Source: Treponema sp. (GTDB lineage Bacteria > Spirochaetota > Spirochaetia > Treponematales > Breznakiellaceae). From it: a stretch of DNA of 7,452 bases. Position numbers and translations under genes: made by a program. The DNA is taken from positions 1 to 7,452 of the forward strand of contig JAISZZ010000173.1 in NCBI GenBank assembly GCA_031284385.1, given 5' to 3'. The notes beneath the pieces were generated by a model that did not search any database, was not told where the DNA came from, and saw only the letters and a program-made list of their open reading frames with translations. Below are positions 1 through 6,528 of the stretch, one piece after another (position 1 is the first letter of the stretch; every line of letters begins with the position of its first letter).

Positions 1-182
1 CTTCCGGTTCGCAGGAAGGGACTTTGCAAGGCTTTTTCGCGCAAAATGGTTTCATGGGTAAACCCCAGCTCTTTGAGGATTGGGTCTATAATTACCGCCC
101 GCGTAGAGGCCTCTTTGAAGTCTTTGTCATCTCCGATTTTATCAAAATCCAGAGACCCGAACAACTTTTCTCTGATACCCAT
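1..182 (-). CDS. Protein with HsdR N-terminal-like (restriction nuclease) domain, 3' part outside window
   Basis: Sixty complete codons are visible, running off the left edge. The protein begins MGIREKLFGSLDFDK. It continues with an acidic/lysine stretch, then EASTRAVIIDPILKELGF (about residues 24-41) and REKALQSPFLRTG (48-60). This pattern (helix, then 'IDPILKELG', then 'L.SPF...GS') matches my memory of the opening of proteins annotated as 'type I restriction enzyme HsdR N-terminal domain', a PD-(D/E)XK-type nuclease module. The catalytic D and E-x-K residues would lie beyond the edge and cannot be checked. An in-frame TAG four codons upstream fixes ATG at 182 as the first usable start; AGGCGG ending about 5 nt before it is a weak Shine-Dalgarno. 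It follows pgeF in the same direction, but has its own promoter candidate and so need not be in that operon. It could be a full HsdR, a fused restriction-modification enzyme, or a stand-alone nuclease-fold protein. Confidence 0.7.
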   Translation of the reverse strand, partial: MGIREKLFGSLDFDKIGDDKDFKEASTRAVIIDPILKELGFTHETILREKALQSPFLRTG

Positions 183-207
183 TATTTCCGCCTACACACC
201 GTCATCA

Positions 208-224
208 CTGTAATTTTCTTACAG
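208..224. repeat. Short inverted repeat in the leader of the HsdR_N-like gene
   Basis: CTGTAA and TTACAG form perfect 6-bp arms around a 5-nt loop. The repeat lies between the proposed -10 box (239-244) and the ATG at 182, so it would be in the 5' untranslated RNA or act as an operator just downstream of the start site. Restriction genes are often controlled by small regulators binding palindromes, but no such regulator is visible here; the operator reading is inference. Confidence 0.35.
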
Positions 225-238
225 CTTTATTATAATTT

Positions 239-268
239 ATTATAAGGTTTACCGCGAGCGCTTGTCGA
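239..268 (-). promoter_or_regulatory. Candidate sigma70-type promoter for the HsdR_N-like gene
   Basis: On the minus strand TCGACA (263-268, 5 of 6 against TTGACA) is followed after 18 bp by a perfect TATAAT (239-244). A second TATAAT lies at 229-234 with no good -35. Start would be near 232, giving a leader of about 50 nt. The region is very AT-rich, so chance TATAAT matches are possible. Confidence 0.4.
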
Positions 269-297
269 GACAGACAACTATATTGGCGCAGATTCAA

Positions 298-307
298 GTT
301 AATTAAC
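298..307. repeat. Perfect 10-bp palindrome GTTAATTAAC
   Basis: A self-complementary 10-mer in the gap between pgeF and the HsdR_N-like gene, upstream of that gene's promoter candidate. It could be a protein-binding site; an AT-rich palindrome of this length can also arise by chance. Confidence 0.25.
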
Positions 308-331
308 GTGGGTGCAATTATATTTTGAGAG

Positions 332-343
332 GGGAATATTCCC
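332..343. repeat. Perfect 12-bp palindrome GGGAATATTCCC
   Basis: A loop-free self-complementary 12-mer starting 14 bp downstream of the pgeF stop codon (minus orientation). With no loop and no following T run it is a poor intrinsic terminator and looks more like a protein-binding site. Its function is unknown. Confidence 0.35.
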
Positions 344-356
344 TAACTACAGACAC

Positions 357-1172
357 TCAGGCTTCAGGGATTCCGGCATTACCGGAATCCATCGCGAGCG
401 CGATCATCTTTGTATAATCCCTCGCGCCTTCGCGGCGGAAAGAGCCAAAAATCTCATCTGTAAATGTGCAATTTACACAGTAAGCGATGTTGCGTACTCC
501 GTTTTTAGCAAGCAGCGCAGCGTTTGCGGCCTGCATATCGATATACCATCCCATTCCCGCGCCGTTTTTTTTATGCTGAACTACGGGGCCAAGCGGAAAT
601 ACCCGCATTTCTTCACCGCCGCCGAATTCTTTTTTGTAAGAGAGGGCGCGTTCCTCATCAACATTGTAACAACATGAATGTATGCAGGGGCCTAAAACCG
701 CTGCTACGTTTTCCGGTTTTGAGTGATAAACTTTTTTCATTAACGCCAGCGCGTTTTCCACGATTCCTGTGCCGCGCCAACCAGAGTGAAGAACAGAAAA
801 CGAGCCGCTTACCGTGTCAAACAAAAAAACAGGCAGACAGTCGGCCACCGTTACGAAGAGGCCGATGCCGCGCCCTTTTGAAACGAGTCCGTCAGCATCC
901 CTCCGTATCCTGCCATCACTTTCTGTAACAAGGTCTACATTGCGGGTATGCGCTTGGGCGCAGCAAAAGATTTTTTTATCCCGCGTACCAAATTCGGAAA
1001 AAAATTTTTCACGGGCGGCGGCAAGGCTCATGCCGCCCGCCGTCCGCAGCGTGATCACGCAGGAAATTTGATCAAGCAGTTTACCGTCATAAATAAACGA
1101 AAAAGAAGCGTAATTTCCACCGTCCGCTTCTATCTTAAACGGGTACAAATTAAAATTATCAGATATATTCAT
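357..1172 (-). CDS. pgeF: PgeF/YfiH family protein (peptidoglycan editing factor, DUF152/Cu-oxidase_4)
   Basis: A 271-residue protein of normal length for the PgeF/YfiH/LACC1-like family, a cytosolic fold reported as a multicopper-oxidase-like or purine-nucleoside-phosphorylase-type enzyme. In E. coli it prevents wrong amino acids being built into peptidoglycan precursors. The metal-site residues are all present: His75 in AQAH, Cys112 in ADCLPV and His129 in LHSGWRG, with the same relative spacing I know for E. coli H71/C107/H124 to within one residue. GPCIHSCCYNV (161-171) and FGSFRREG (242-249) are further family motifs. The start ATG at 1172 overlaps the stop of the preceding gene (ATGA), so it is probably translationally coupled. 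The ribosome site is weak. An A8 run (565-572) lies in codons near residue 200. The last ten residues (DSGNAGIPEA) extend past the usual family end and are encoded by palindromic DNA. The molecular family is certain; the exact substrate is not. Confidence 0.95.
   Translation of the reverse strand: MNISDNFNLYPFKIEADGGNYASFSFIYDGKLLDQISCVITLRTAGGMSLAAAREKFFSEFGTRDKKIFCCAQAHTRNVDLVTESDGRIRRDADGLVSKGRGIGLFVTVADCLPVFLFDTVSGSFSVLHSGWRGTGIVENALALMKKVYHSKPENVAAVLGPCIHSCCYNVDEERALSYKKEFGGGEEMRVFPLGPVVQHKKNGAGMGWYIDMQAANAALLAKNGVRNIAYCVNCTFTDEIFGSFRREGARDYTKMIALAMDSGNAGIPEA
368..404. repeat. Two abutting palindromes (REP-like) forming the 3' end of pgeF
   Basis: GGATTCCGG (368-376) and CCGGAATCC (382-390) are perfect 9-bp arms with a 5-nt loop. 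Directly adjoining, ATCGCG-AG-CGCGAT (391-404) makes a second hairpin with 6-bp arms. Both lie inside the final codons of pgeF. No T tract follows in the direction of transcription. Adjacent GC-rich palindromes of this style resemble REP-type extragenic elements, here translated as the C-terminal tail. They could also help end transcription or protect the mRNA 3' end. Confidence 0.5.
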
Positions 1173-2881
1173 TCCATTTCATTTATATCAGAAATTGTTT
1201 TTATCAACAGAAGCATCTGTTTCAGCTTTTCCCGTCCTTCTTTCAAACCGTCCGTAAATTGAGTGCCTTTTCCACTTATCTTTGCCATATTAGACAGTGT
1301 ACTGTAATATTTTTCTTGTCCGGGGTTTAGAATACCGCCTAAAATGTTTTCCAGCGATAAAAGAGCTTTTTGCGCGTCCAAAATAATGGCATCCGCCGAA
1401 TGATTGATTTCCTCCAAAATAGCGGCGCTCTTTCTATGACGCACTGTAATTGAATGTGCATCACCCATAATTGCCGCCCATCGTCTGCCCATATCACCGT
1501 TTTTTTCAATCCGTCTCGCAAATGTTTTAATAACATCATCCAATTTAATCAGCACGTTATACGCTTCAGTAAACTCAATTTTATTTTCTTTTTTTTCAAA
1601 ATCGCCGTCAATCAAAATCGGCCTGATATACACATTTATAATCGGCATAAAAATAAGTTTGTGGAATATCAGCAGGTACGAAATGGATTTAATATTGTTA
1701 ACAGGTATGCCGCTGTCATTATCATCTTCGCCGCTGCTTACATTTTCAAAAGGATCTGGAACAAAATCTCCGAAAAGCTCAATGTAAAGTTCTTGTACGT
1801 TGGTACGGTACCGATCTTTAATAAATTCATTAAATTGGTGAGTCGCATTTTCAATCCAACTGGCGCGGAATAACACTATCCAATTTTCACCACCTGCTAA
1901 TTCCGATGGTGAATACGTTGTATCGCGCATTATGCAGCGCAGAATGCGCGTCAGCGGGACTCGCTGGTTAAAGGAACGTATTACATCAATCGCTTTCTCC
2001 GCCTGCTTCATATATTCCTGAAGCTCAGATTCCATATTATCATCATCATCATTTTCTTGTTTTGACATATGAAACATGAACATTGCACTTAACAGCGTAA
2101 CTGACGGCGTATTTTTTATTGAAAAAAGAATATTGTTAAGTGTAACCATTAAACTTTTAACAACTCCAGCCGGACATATCATAGACATCTCCATGTTGTC
2201 ATGGCTAAATGACATTATGAATCTTTCAAAAAGATATGACGACAACTGCTTCAAGCAGAAAATCGTATGCGCGTCATCATACATTATCACGCGGTGTTCT
2301 TTGCTGATATTGTTAATCTCTGTTTCAATATAGTTTATCGCCGTTTGACGCAATTTAATATCAGAAATGCCGGGATTCGCCGCCATAAAATTTTCAGGCG
2401 ATGTTTTTTCGGAAAGTTTTGCGTGAAGTTCCTGCATTTCAAAAGAACCCAGAAAAACTAAAAATTCCCCAAGATCCCGGCTGATACGAGAATCCATCAT
2501 ATTATAAAAAAAACGTGCGGCATCTTTTAGTCTCTTTAGCTCTGTGTGAAAATTTTGGCGCAGCATACATTTTTGCCAATCATACGTTGCTGGGGCTATC
2601 TGGTCAATACTGCGTCCTATATTCGAAATCTGCGAATTGATATACATATCCAATGGTGTTTTGCCGGAAAAAAAACTTAAAAATATGAACCAGATGCGTT
2701 TGTGCCATGGAAGACGGGCGTAAGTAACTTCAGATTTCTCCGCCGGCGAAATTTCTTTTTCCAGCGCTATAAGCGGACGGCTCGATTCCTCGTCAAAACT
2801 TCCCAATTTTTTAAGAAGTTTTAACCGCTCGTTGTGCGGCAAACTCGATGAAAGGTTGTTAAATGTGTTGCTGTCACTCAT
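1169..2881 (-). CDS. DUF5312-like spirochaetal protein of unknown function
   Basis: A 570-residue protein without a recognisable enzyme motif. The N-terminus is polar, followed by LPWHKRIWFIFLSFFSGKTP (58-77), an aromatic hydrophobic patch too short and charged to be a clear membrane span. Most of the rest looks helical, with an Asp/Glu-rich stretch (ENDDDDNMESE) near the middle and a second one before a hydrophobic segment reading YLLIFHKLIFMPIINVYI. There is no signal peptide, so it is probably cytosolic or membrane-associated. The N-terminal pattern and overall length recall the treponemal DUF5312 family; that match is from memory and is moderate. The next methionine is far downstream, so ATG 2881 is the likely start, although no Shine-Dalgarno precedes it and a -10 box ends 8 bp upstream. 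Its stop overlaps pgeF by ATGA, and the preceding gene ends 56 bp upstream. No function can be assigned. Confidence 0.85.
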   Translation of the reverse strand: MSDSNTFNNLSSSLPHNERLKLLKKLGSFDEESSRPLIALEKEISPAEKSEVTYARLPWHKRIWFIFLSFFSGKTPLDMYINSQISNIGRSIDQIAPATYDWQKCMLRQNFHTELKRLKDAARFFYNMMDSRISRDLGEFLVFLGSFEMQELHAKLSEKTSPENFMAANPGISDIKLRQTAINYIETEINNISKEHRVIMYDDAHTIFCLKQLSSYLFERFIMSFSHDNMEMSMICPAGVVKSLMVTLNNILFSIKNTPSVTLLSAMFMFHMSKQENDDDDNMESELQEYMKQAEKAIDVIRSFNQRVPLTRILRCIMRDTTYSPSELAGGENWIVLFRASWIENATHQFNEFIKDRYRTNVQELYIELFGDFVPDPFENVSSGEDDNDSGIPVNNIKSISYLLIFHKLIFMPIINVYIRPILIDGDFEKKENKIEFTEAYNVLIKLDDVIKTFARRIEKNGDMGRRWAAIMGDAHSITVRHRKSAAILEEINHSADAIILDAQKALLSLENILGGILNPGQEKYYSTLSNMAKISGKGTQFTDGLKEGREKLKQMLLLIKTISDINEME

Positions 2882-2889
2882 TTTGGACT

Positions 2890-2918
2890 ATTATAACTTA
2901 AATTTAGCCTGTAAACAA
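2890..2918 (-). promoter_or_regulatory. Candidate internal promoter giving a near-leaderless DUF5312 mRNA
   Basis: On the minus strand TTGTTT (2913-2918, 3 of 6) is spaced 17 bp from a perfect TATAAT (2890-2895). The -10 box ends 8 bp before the ATG at 2881, putting the start site within 1-3 nt of the start codon. No Shine-Dalgarno is present. This would let the DUF5312-like gene and pgeF be transcribed apart from the first gene of the operon. Confidence 0.45.
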
Positions 2919-2937
2919 GGTATCATGCGGAATACCA

Positions 2938-4932
2938 TCAGTTTAACGCATCTTCCAACAATTTGTTACATTCATTTATATCGAAAGCTGACGGGTCAAA
3001 GCCTCTGCCTAGTTCCTTTTGCGCTATTTCTTTTTCCGGCTCATCATTTATCTCCAGAGCTGATATAAAGCGCCGGAAGCGCAACGGACCCTCGACAGTT
3101 TCCGGTGGTGGAGAGTTTTTTCCGGCAATACAGCGCGGTTTTTCAACGTTTGAATCGCCGCACGGAGAAAAAATAATTTTAACAGTCCACCGCGTTCCGT
3201 ACTCATAGTTTAATTCGTTAAGATAGTTAGATGCCAGATCTTTGATGGTTATAGCCTCTTTTATACCACTTTCATTGTCAAGCAAATCGCTTCCACTTAT
3301 ATAATCAAGCGTGAATTTATGCGTCTGCAAGCCGCTCCACGCAAAAAGTTTTATGATGACACGGTGTAAATCGGTTAGTGTATAGGTCTGCGGAAGCAAC
3401 AGCCGCCGCCAAACATCCGTACCGCCAATGCTTATCTGAGCGGTTCGCCACGCGCCGGCGCTTGAGGCATCGCTTCTTACCAACGTGATATTGTTTCGCC
3501 GGAATGTGTCGCGGGATTTATCTATCATAATTTTTATTTCATCGTAAATATTGATCATGTCATCGATAGAATTGCTGATAGAAGATAATTCAAATTCCTG
3601 CGGTTCCTCTTCAATATCAAGGTCTTCGAGAATACTGGATGTATAGTTTTGTATCTGCGAGAGAATAATGAATGTATGCTTTGGAAGAATTGAATAATCA
3701 ATGCCGTCACGCCGCAAACGTCCGGCAAGATCGATTATAGCGGTATGCAATTCGCATACTTCCTGACGTATCGGGCCTGTTTTTTGATCTGTAAACACAG
3801 AATAAACACTCTGAAATTCGCTCAAAGTATCGGACAAATACGCCAAAAGGTATTCTTTGTCCCAACTGCTCATATAACAGGACGGTGGAACTATGCGTTC
3901 CAAGATATGGTTGGCATTACAGTCTTTGCGGAATATCGCATCACGTATATACGACTGCACTACATACTCTGAAACCGGTACATTATGCTGAAATAACAGG
4001 CGTTCAACAGGCGTTTCATCGCTCTGCGTCTTTATCCCCCGCAATTTACGGTAATCCGGTATCTCTTTTCCCGCGTACCAGAAACGCGATTCCAACCCAA
4101 ACGGAACTATCAAAAATTTATCTGTTTTTTCGTACAAAAAATCTTCAAGCGAATAGGCTGGAACATCCATCATCCGTTTGCCGCCGTAAAAGTATGCCCA
4201 CGCTATCTGTTCATCGGTCGTAAAACCCGGCCCCAAATTTTTGAACGACTGGAAAAACGCCTTTTCCGCAATATCCATCCATTCGTTAAGGGCGGCATCC
4301 GTCCATGCTTTTCCCGTAATATGCGTCAGCTTAAACACACAGTTTTTCCAATCCTCGATTGTAACGAAAAAACAATCGCCCGGAACGAAGGCATCCTCAC
4401 GGTACACATTACGCATATCAAACGTCTTGATGGAGACTTCATTCGGCTCTTCAAACGGGTCCAGGCTGTATGCAAGCTCGTTTTCCGGATTTTCCTGAGC
4501 TATGTATTGGGGCGCGTACTCCTCGCCATAAATCGAAAAAAATGGATAAAATTCTTCCGGCGAGCCTTCTGTAGCGGACATGGCGACAGGTGAGTTATTC
4601 CAGAGAAATTTATACTCTTGCGGAGGAATGGCAGGATTAGCGAACGGAACGCAGCGGTGTCCCGGAATAAGGATTCCGCTTAAAAGTTCCGTCCGTGTAG
4701 GGGTGATAACGAACTTCGCACCGGAGAAAAGTCCGCGGCGGGACAGCCATTTGTTTTCTTCAATGGGAAACGCAAGCCGCCTGCTGTTAAAAAGATTGGC
4801 AATATCCGCCTGCAAACGACCAAAATGCTTAGAATCTTTTGCGCGTATCTTTGATGTTACATCTTTAAGCGTAAAAGCTGTACTCGTGTCGTCAAGAAAT
4901 GAATACAATGCCTCTTCCTGATCGGATGTCAT
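2938..4932 (-). CDS. Large protein with C-terminal plasmid pRiA4b ORF-3 domain
   Basis: A 664-residue protein. The C-terminal part matches the pRiA4b ORF-3 family (PF07929). WRTAQISIGGTDVWRRLLLP and the helix TDLHRVIIKLFAW lie in about 495-532, followed by THKF (537-540), then YGTRW (578-582). After that come PRCIAGKNSPPPE (599-611) and the closing FDPSAFDINECNKLLEDAL. The family is usually a protein of around 180-200 residues; here about 490 residues precede it. The first 65 residues (FTLKDVTSKIRAKDSKHFGRLQADIANLF) look like a winged-helix-type segment. A beta-rich stretch follows, then about 300 residues I do not recognise, including a helical, acidic linker before the domain (440-475). No signal peptide or membrane span. 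ATG 4932 is the only reasonable start (next Met about residue 118) and has no Shine-Dalgarno. It is the first gene of an apparent operon with the DUF5312-like gene and pgeF. The biochemical role of the family is not established. Confidence 0.88.
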   Translation of the reverse strand: MTSDQEEALYSFLDDTSTAFTLKDVTSKIRAKDSKHFGRLQADIANLFNSRRLAFPIEENKWLSRRGLFSGAKFVITPTRTELLSGILIPGHRCVPFANPAIPPQEYKFLWNNSPVAMSATEGSPEEFYPFFSIYGEEYAPQYIAQENPENELAYSLDPFEEPNEVSIKTFDMRNVYREDAFVPGDCFFVTIEDWKNCVFKLTHITGKAWTDAALNEWMDIAEKAFFQSFKNLGPGFTTDEQIAWAYFYGGKRMMDVPAYSLEDFLYEKTDKFLIVPFGLESRFWYAGKEIPDYRKLRGIKTQSDETPVERLLFQHNVPVSEYVVQSYIRDAIFRKDCNANHILERIVPPSCYMSSWDKEYLLAYLSDTLSEFQSVYSVFTDQKTGPIRQEVCELHTAIIDLAGRLRRDGIDYSILPKHTFIILSQIQNYTSSILEDLDIEEEPQEFELSSISNSIDDMINIYDEIKIMIDKSRDTFRRNNITLVRSDASSAGAWRTAQISIGGTDVWRRLLLPQTYTLTDLHRVIIKLFAWSGLQTHKFTLDYISGSDLLDNESGIKEAITIKDLASNYLNELNYEYGTRWTVKIIFSPCGDSNVEKPRCIAGKNSPPPETVEGPLRFRRFISALEINDEPEKEIAQKELGRGFDPSAFDINECNKLLEDALN

Positions 4933-4938
4933 ACTCTA

Positions 4939-4967
4939 ACTATAAGACAGTCCCTTAAATTTTACAA
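4939..4967 (-). promoter_or_regulatory. Candidate promoter of the three-gene operon, likely leaderless
   Basis: On the minus strand TTGTAA (4962-4967, 4 of 6) lies 17 bp from TATAGT (4939-4944, 5 of 6). The -10 box ends only 6 bp before ATG 4932, so transcription should begin at or next to the start codon. There is no Shine-Dalgarno between them. The agreement of box quality, spacing and missing ribosome site supports a leaderless mRNA. Confidence 0.5.
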
Positions 4968-5387
4968 CCGCACACAGATGGGATAAATTCTACAGGACGG
5001 TAAAAGTTGGTATCCGGCGCTGGTTTCAGTGGATAGGGCGTGAAAATATCCGGCGCTGCAACAGCTCCATCGAAAGCCGCCGGACGGTGCGTCCAATTCT
5101 GTCAATATTGAACACATACTACCGGCCAAATATTCGGTTTGAACCGTGCGAATCTGCGCGGCAATTGAGTTGGGCCAACGGATGTCGAGGGGGTCTTCAG
5201 CCACGAAACGCGCATAGTCCATTTATGCGAAGCGTCTACCTTTAGACTTAGTATCCATAGTATTATACATTTAATTAGGAATATAAAGCCATAATGATAT
5301 TCTCCTTACTGCCGGATTTTAGGACGGCATTGCGACCGCCGCATCCTCTATAGCTCATCAGTCCTTATCATAGCTGGATATGAAGAA
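4968..5387. other. Intergenic region without a recognised gene
   Basis: Between radical SAM gene A and the pRiA4b-domain gene I see no convincing gene. One minus-strand frame is open for 86 codons (4962-5222) but has no ribosome site, ends inside the proposed -35 box and matches nothing I know. In the same frame a 15-codon frame (from ATG 5270) ends in TAA directly before that ATG, as in a broken gene. Separately, a good AAGGAG (5302-5307) with 9-nt spacing precedes ATG 5292, but this frame stops after five codons (MALYS). A perfect TATAAT sits at 5262-5267 (minus). TATCCGGCGCTG occurs twice, at 5011-5022 and 5047-5058, 36 bp apart. Part of the stretch is clearly more GC-rich than the genes to its right. 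A decayed gene or mobile-element remnant, or a small RNA, are possibilities. No clear terminator for gene A is present. Confidence 0.5.
5011..5058. repeat. 12-bp direct repeat TATCCGGCGCTG, 36 bp apart
   Basis: The two copies at 5011-5022 and 5047-5058 are identical and spaced by a multiple of three. On the minus strand they give SAGY twice in the 86-codon open frame. They lie upstream of the proposed operon promoter, so they could be paired binding sites or a small internal duplication. Confidence 0.4.
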
Positions 5388-6392
5388 TTATTCTACCCAT
5401 TCTGAAATTTCTTTTTTTGTGGTTCTCCATTTAACGTATTGAGGGATGTCCGTCTTGCAGTAACGGCAAAATGGAATCGGCCTGCGCAGCTTATCCAGTA
5501 TTTCATCCATATTTTTTGCTTTATATATGTCAATATAGTCGTTTTCAGTTACTTCAAACTCAGCATTAAAATAGTTGTTAAAAAATTTTACATACGCGGT
5601 CCGGGCGCATTTGTATAACTTTCCTTCCACCAATTGAAAACAATTTGATAAAGGACATAGTGCATTATTTTTTAAAAGATTTTGCCTGCCGTCAATATTC
5701 ATAGGCAACCTCAGCCATTTTAACACGCGACTTAGACTGCGATTCTGTAACACTTTTGGCATAATTTCAATATCCGCCCGGAAATCTATCCGCACATCAT
5801 GCCTATTAACTTTATCAAATATAAAATCATAATCGATATTTACCGGATAAACCGATACTGTAATACTTATATTGTTTGTATGGCAAGATTCCCAGAATTC
5901 GTCAGTTTGATTCTTTAATAATGTGCCATTCGTAGCTATACGTATTGTACATTGTGGAAAATATGACCGTGATATTTTCATAATTTCAACAATTTGCGGG
6001 TTTAAGAGCGGTTCGCCGCCCAAAAGTTCAATATAATCCATGCAGCCGCCGCTGCTTAACTCCGCAATTCTTTTACAGTCATTTTCATATTTTTCTAGGT
6101 CAATGAACTGTTTTGGCGCAAGTGTTGAAAAATGCAGACATCCGACACAATTTAAATTGCACTGCTCGGCAATATGTACATCAAAATGTAACAATTCTTG
6201 TTTTTTATTTCTTGCAATATATCCATATAAAGCTCTTAACGGAACTAATAACTTTGAATACACCAAACTGTCCGGCATATGATTTCTTATGAACAGCAAA
6301 GCAGAATTTAAGGCCGTAAAAATATTTAATTTTCCGGAATTGAATATTCCGCGCGGGGAATGTTTAAATGGTGTTGGGGGGGGATATTTCAT
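5388..6392 (-). CDS. Radical SAM protein A with C-terminal SPASM-like cysteines
   Basis: A 334-residue radical SAM protein. FDVHIAEQCNLNCVGC (70-85) holds the 4Fe-4S/SAM motif C78-x3-C82-x2-C85. LLGGEPLL (123-130) is the SAM-contacting GGEP strand, and IRIATNGTLL (150-159) the next barrel strand. C-terminal cysteines C246, C251, C262, C309 and C312 (CRYC) suggest an auxiliary cluster like SPASM/twitch enzymes. Relatives known to me with 'CNLNC.GC.HFS.LA' are often found in surface-polysaccharide gene clusters, but the substrate is unknown. ATG 6392 has AGGAG (6400-6404) 7 nt upstream and overlaps the stop of the 44-codon small gene by ATGA, so translation is probably coupled. Codons 4-6 contain a C8 run that could make expression switchable. 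A later Met39 has only a weak ribosome site. The first 65 residues before the barrel are of unknown function. It is a tandem paralogue of the gene at 6674. Confidence 0.93.
   Translation of the reverse strand: MKYPPPTPFKHSPRGIFNSGKLNIFTALNSALLFIRNHMPDSLVYSKLLVPLRALYGYIARNKKQELLHFDVHIAEQCNLNCVGCLHFSTLAPKQFIDLEKYENDCKRIAELSSGGCMDYIELLGGEPLLNPQIVEIMKISRSYFPQCTIRIATNGTLLKNQTDEFWESCHTNNISITVSVYPVNIDYDFIFDKVNRHDVRIDFRADIEIMPKVLQNRSLSRVLKWLRLPMNIDGRQNLLKNNALCPLSNCFQLVEGKLYKCARTAYVKFFNNYFNAEFEVTENDYIDIYKAKNMDEILDKLRRPIPFCRYCKTDIPQYVKWRTTKKEISEWVE
6376..6383. repeat. Homopolymer G8 (C8 in coding strand) at the start of radical SAM A
   Basis: Eight consecutive G on the plus strand, C in the coding strand, make codons Pro4-Pro6 of the radical SAM gene. 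In this AT-rich neighbourhood it is the only G/C run of this length I found. Nine C would give a stop after nine residues; seven C would give a stop after 21. Such 5'-proximal G/C tracts are typical slipped-strand contingency sites. Confidence 0.6.
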
Positions 6393-6523
6393 GCTATTTC
6401 TCCTATTTTCTTTATTACACGCAGAATTCTCTTTGAAGTGCGAATCTTATGGCTAAAAAACTTCGTATTTGAATAAATCTTAATGAAAAATTGCAAAAAA
6501 CCGCATTCCAATGTGTCAATCAT
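6389..6523 (-). CDS. Small 44-residue protein coupled to radical SAM A
   Basis: A short gene supported by its signals, not by homology. AAGGAG (6529-6534) stands 5 nt before ATG 6523, the frame runs 44 codons, and its TGA overlaps the ATG of the radical SAM gene (ATGA, 6389-6392). The frame is closed upstream by TAA at 6548-6550. An alternative ATG at 6527 stops after three codons. The peptide begins MIDTLECGFLQFFIKIY, has one Cys (7), an aromatic N-terminal half (five Phe, one Tyr) and a strongly basic C-terminal half (KIRTSKRILRVIKKIGEIA) that would form an amphipathic helix. Possible readings: a substrate or precursor peptide for the radical SAM enzyme, a small partner or membrane-binding peptide, a leader whose translation opens the downstream start, or the remnant C-terminus of a lost gene. 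The sequence alone does not decide. I do not recognise it. Confidence 0.55.
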   Translation of the reverse strand: MIDTLECGFLQFFIKIYSNTKFFSHKIRTSKRILRVIKKIGEIA

Positions 6524-6528
6524 ACATT

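Noticed and set aside
565..572. A8 (minus strand) run in pgeF as a phase-variation tract
   Set aside because: A/T runs of eight occur several times in the window (also near 1590 and 2670) and this one is mid-gene; nothing marks it as special.
312..677. 121-codon plus-strand frame over the 3' half of pgeF
   Set aside because: Antisense to a gene with complete family motifs; the product has no recognisable features.
4962..5222. 86-codon open frame on the minus strand as a gene
   Set aside because: No ribosome site at usable distance, its end lies within the next gene's -35 box, composition is odd (Cys/Ser-rich tail with repeated SAGY) and I recognise no family. It is described only as part of the intergenic region.
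5302..5327. Imperfect GC-rich hairpin (GGACGG...CCGCC near 5321-5341) as terminator of radical SAM A
   Set aside because: Stem is mismatched and no T run follows on the minus strand.
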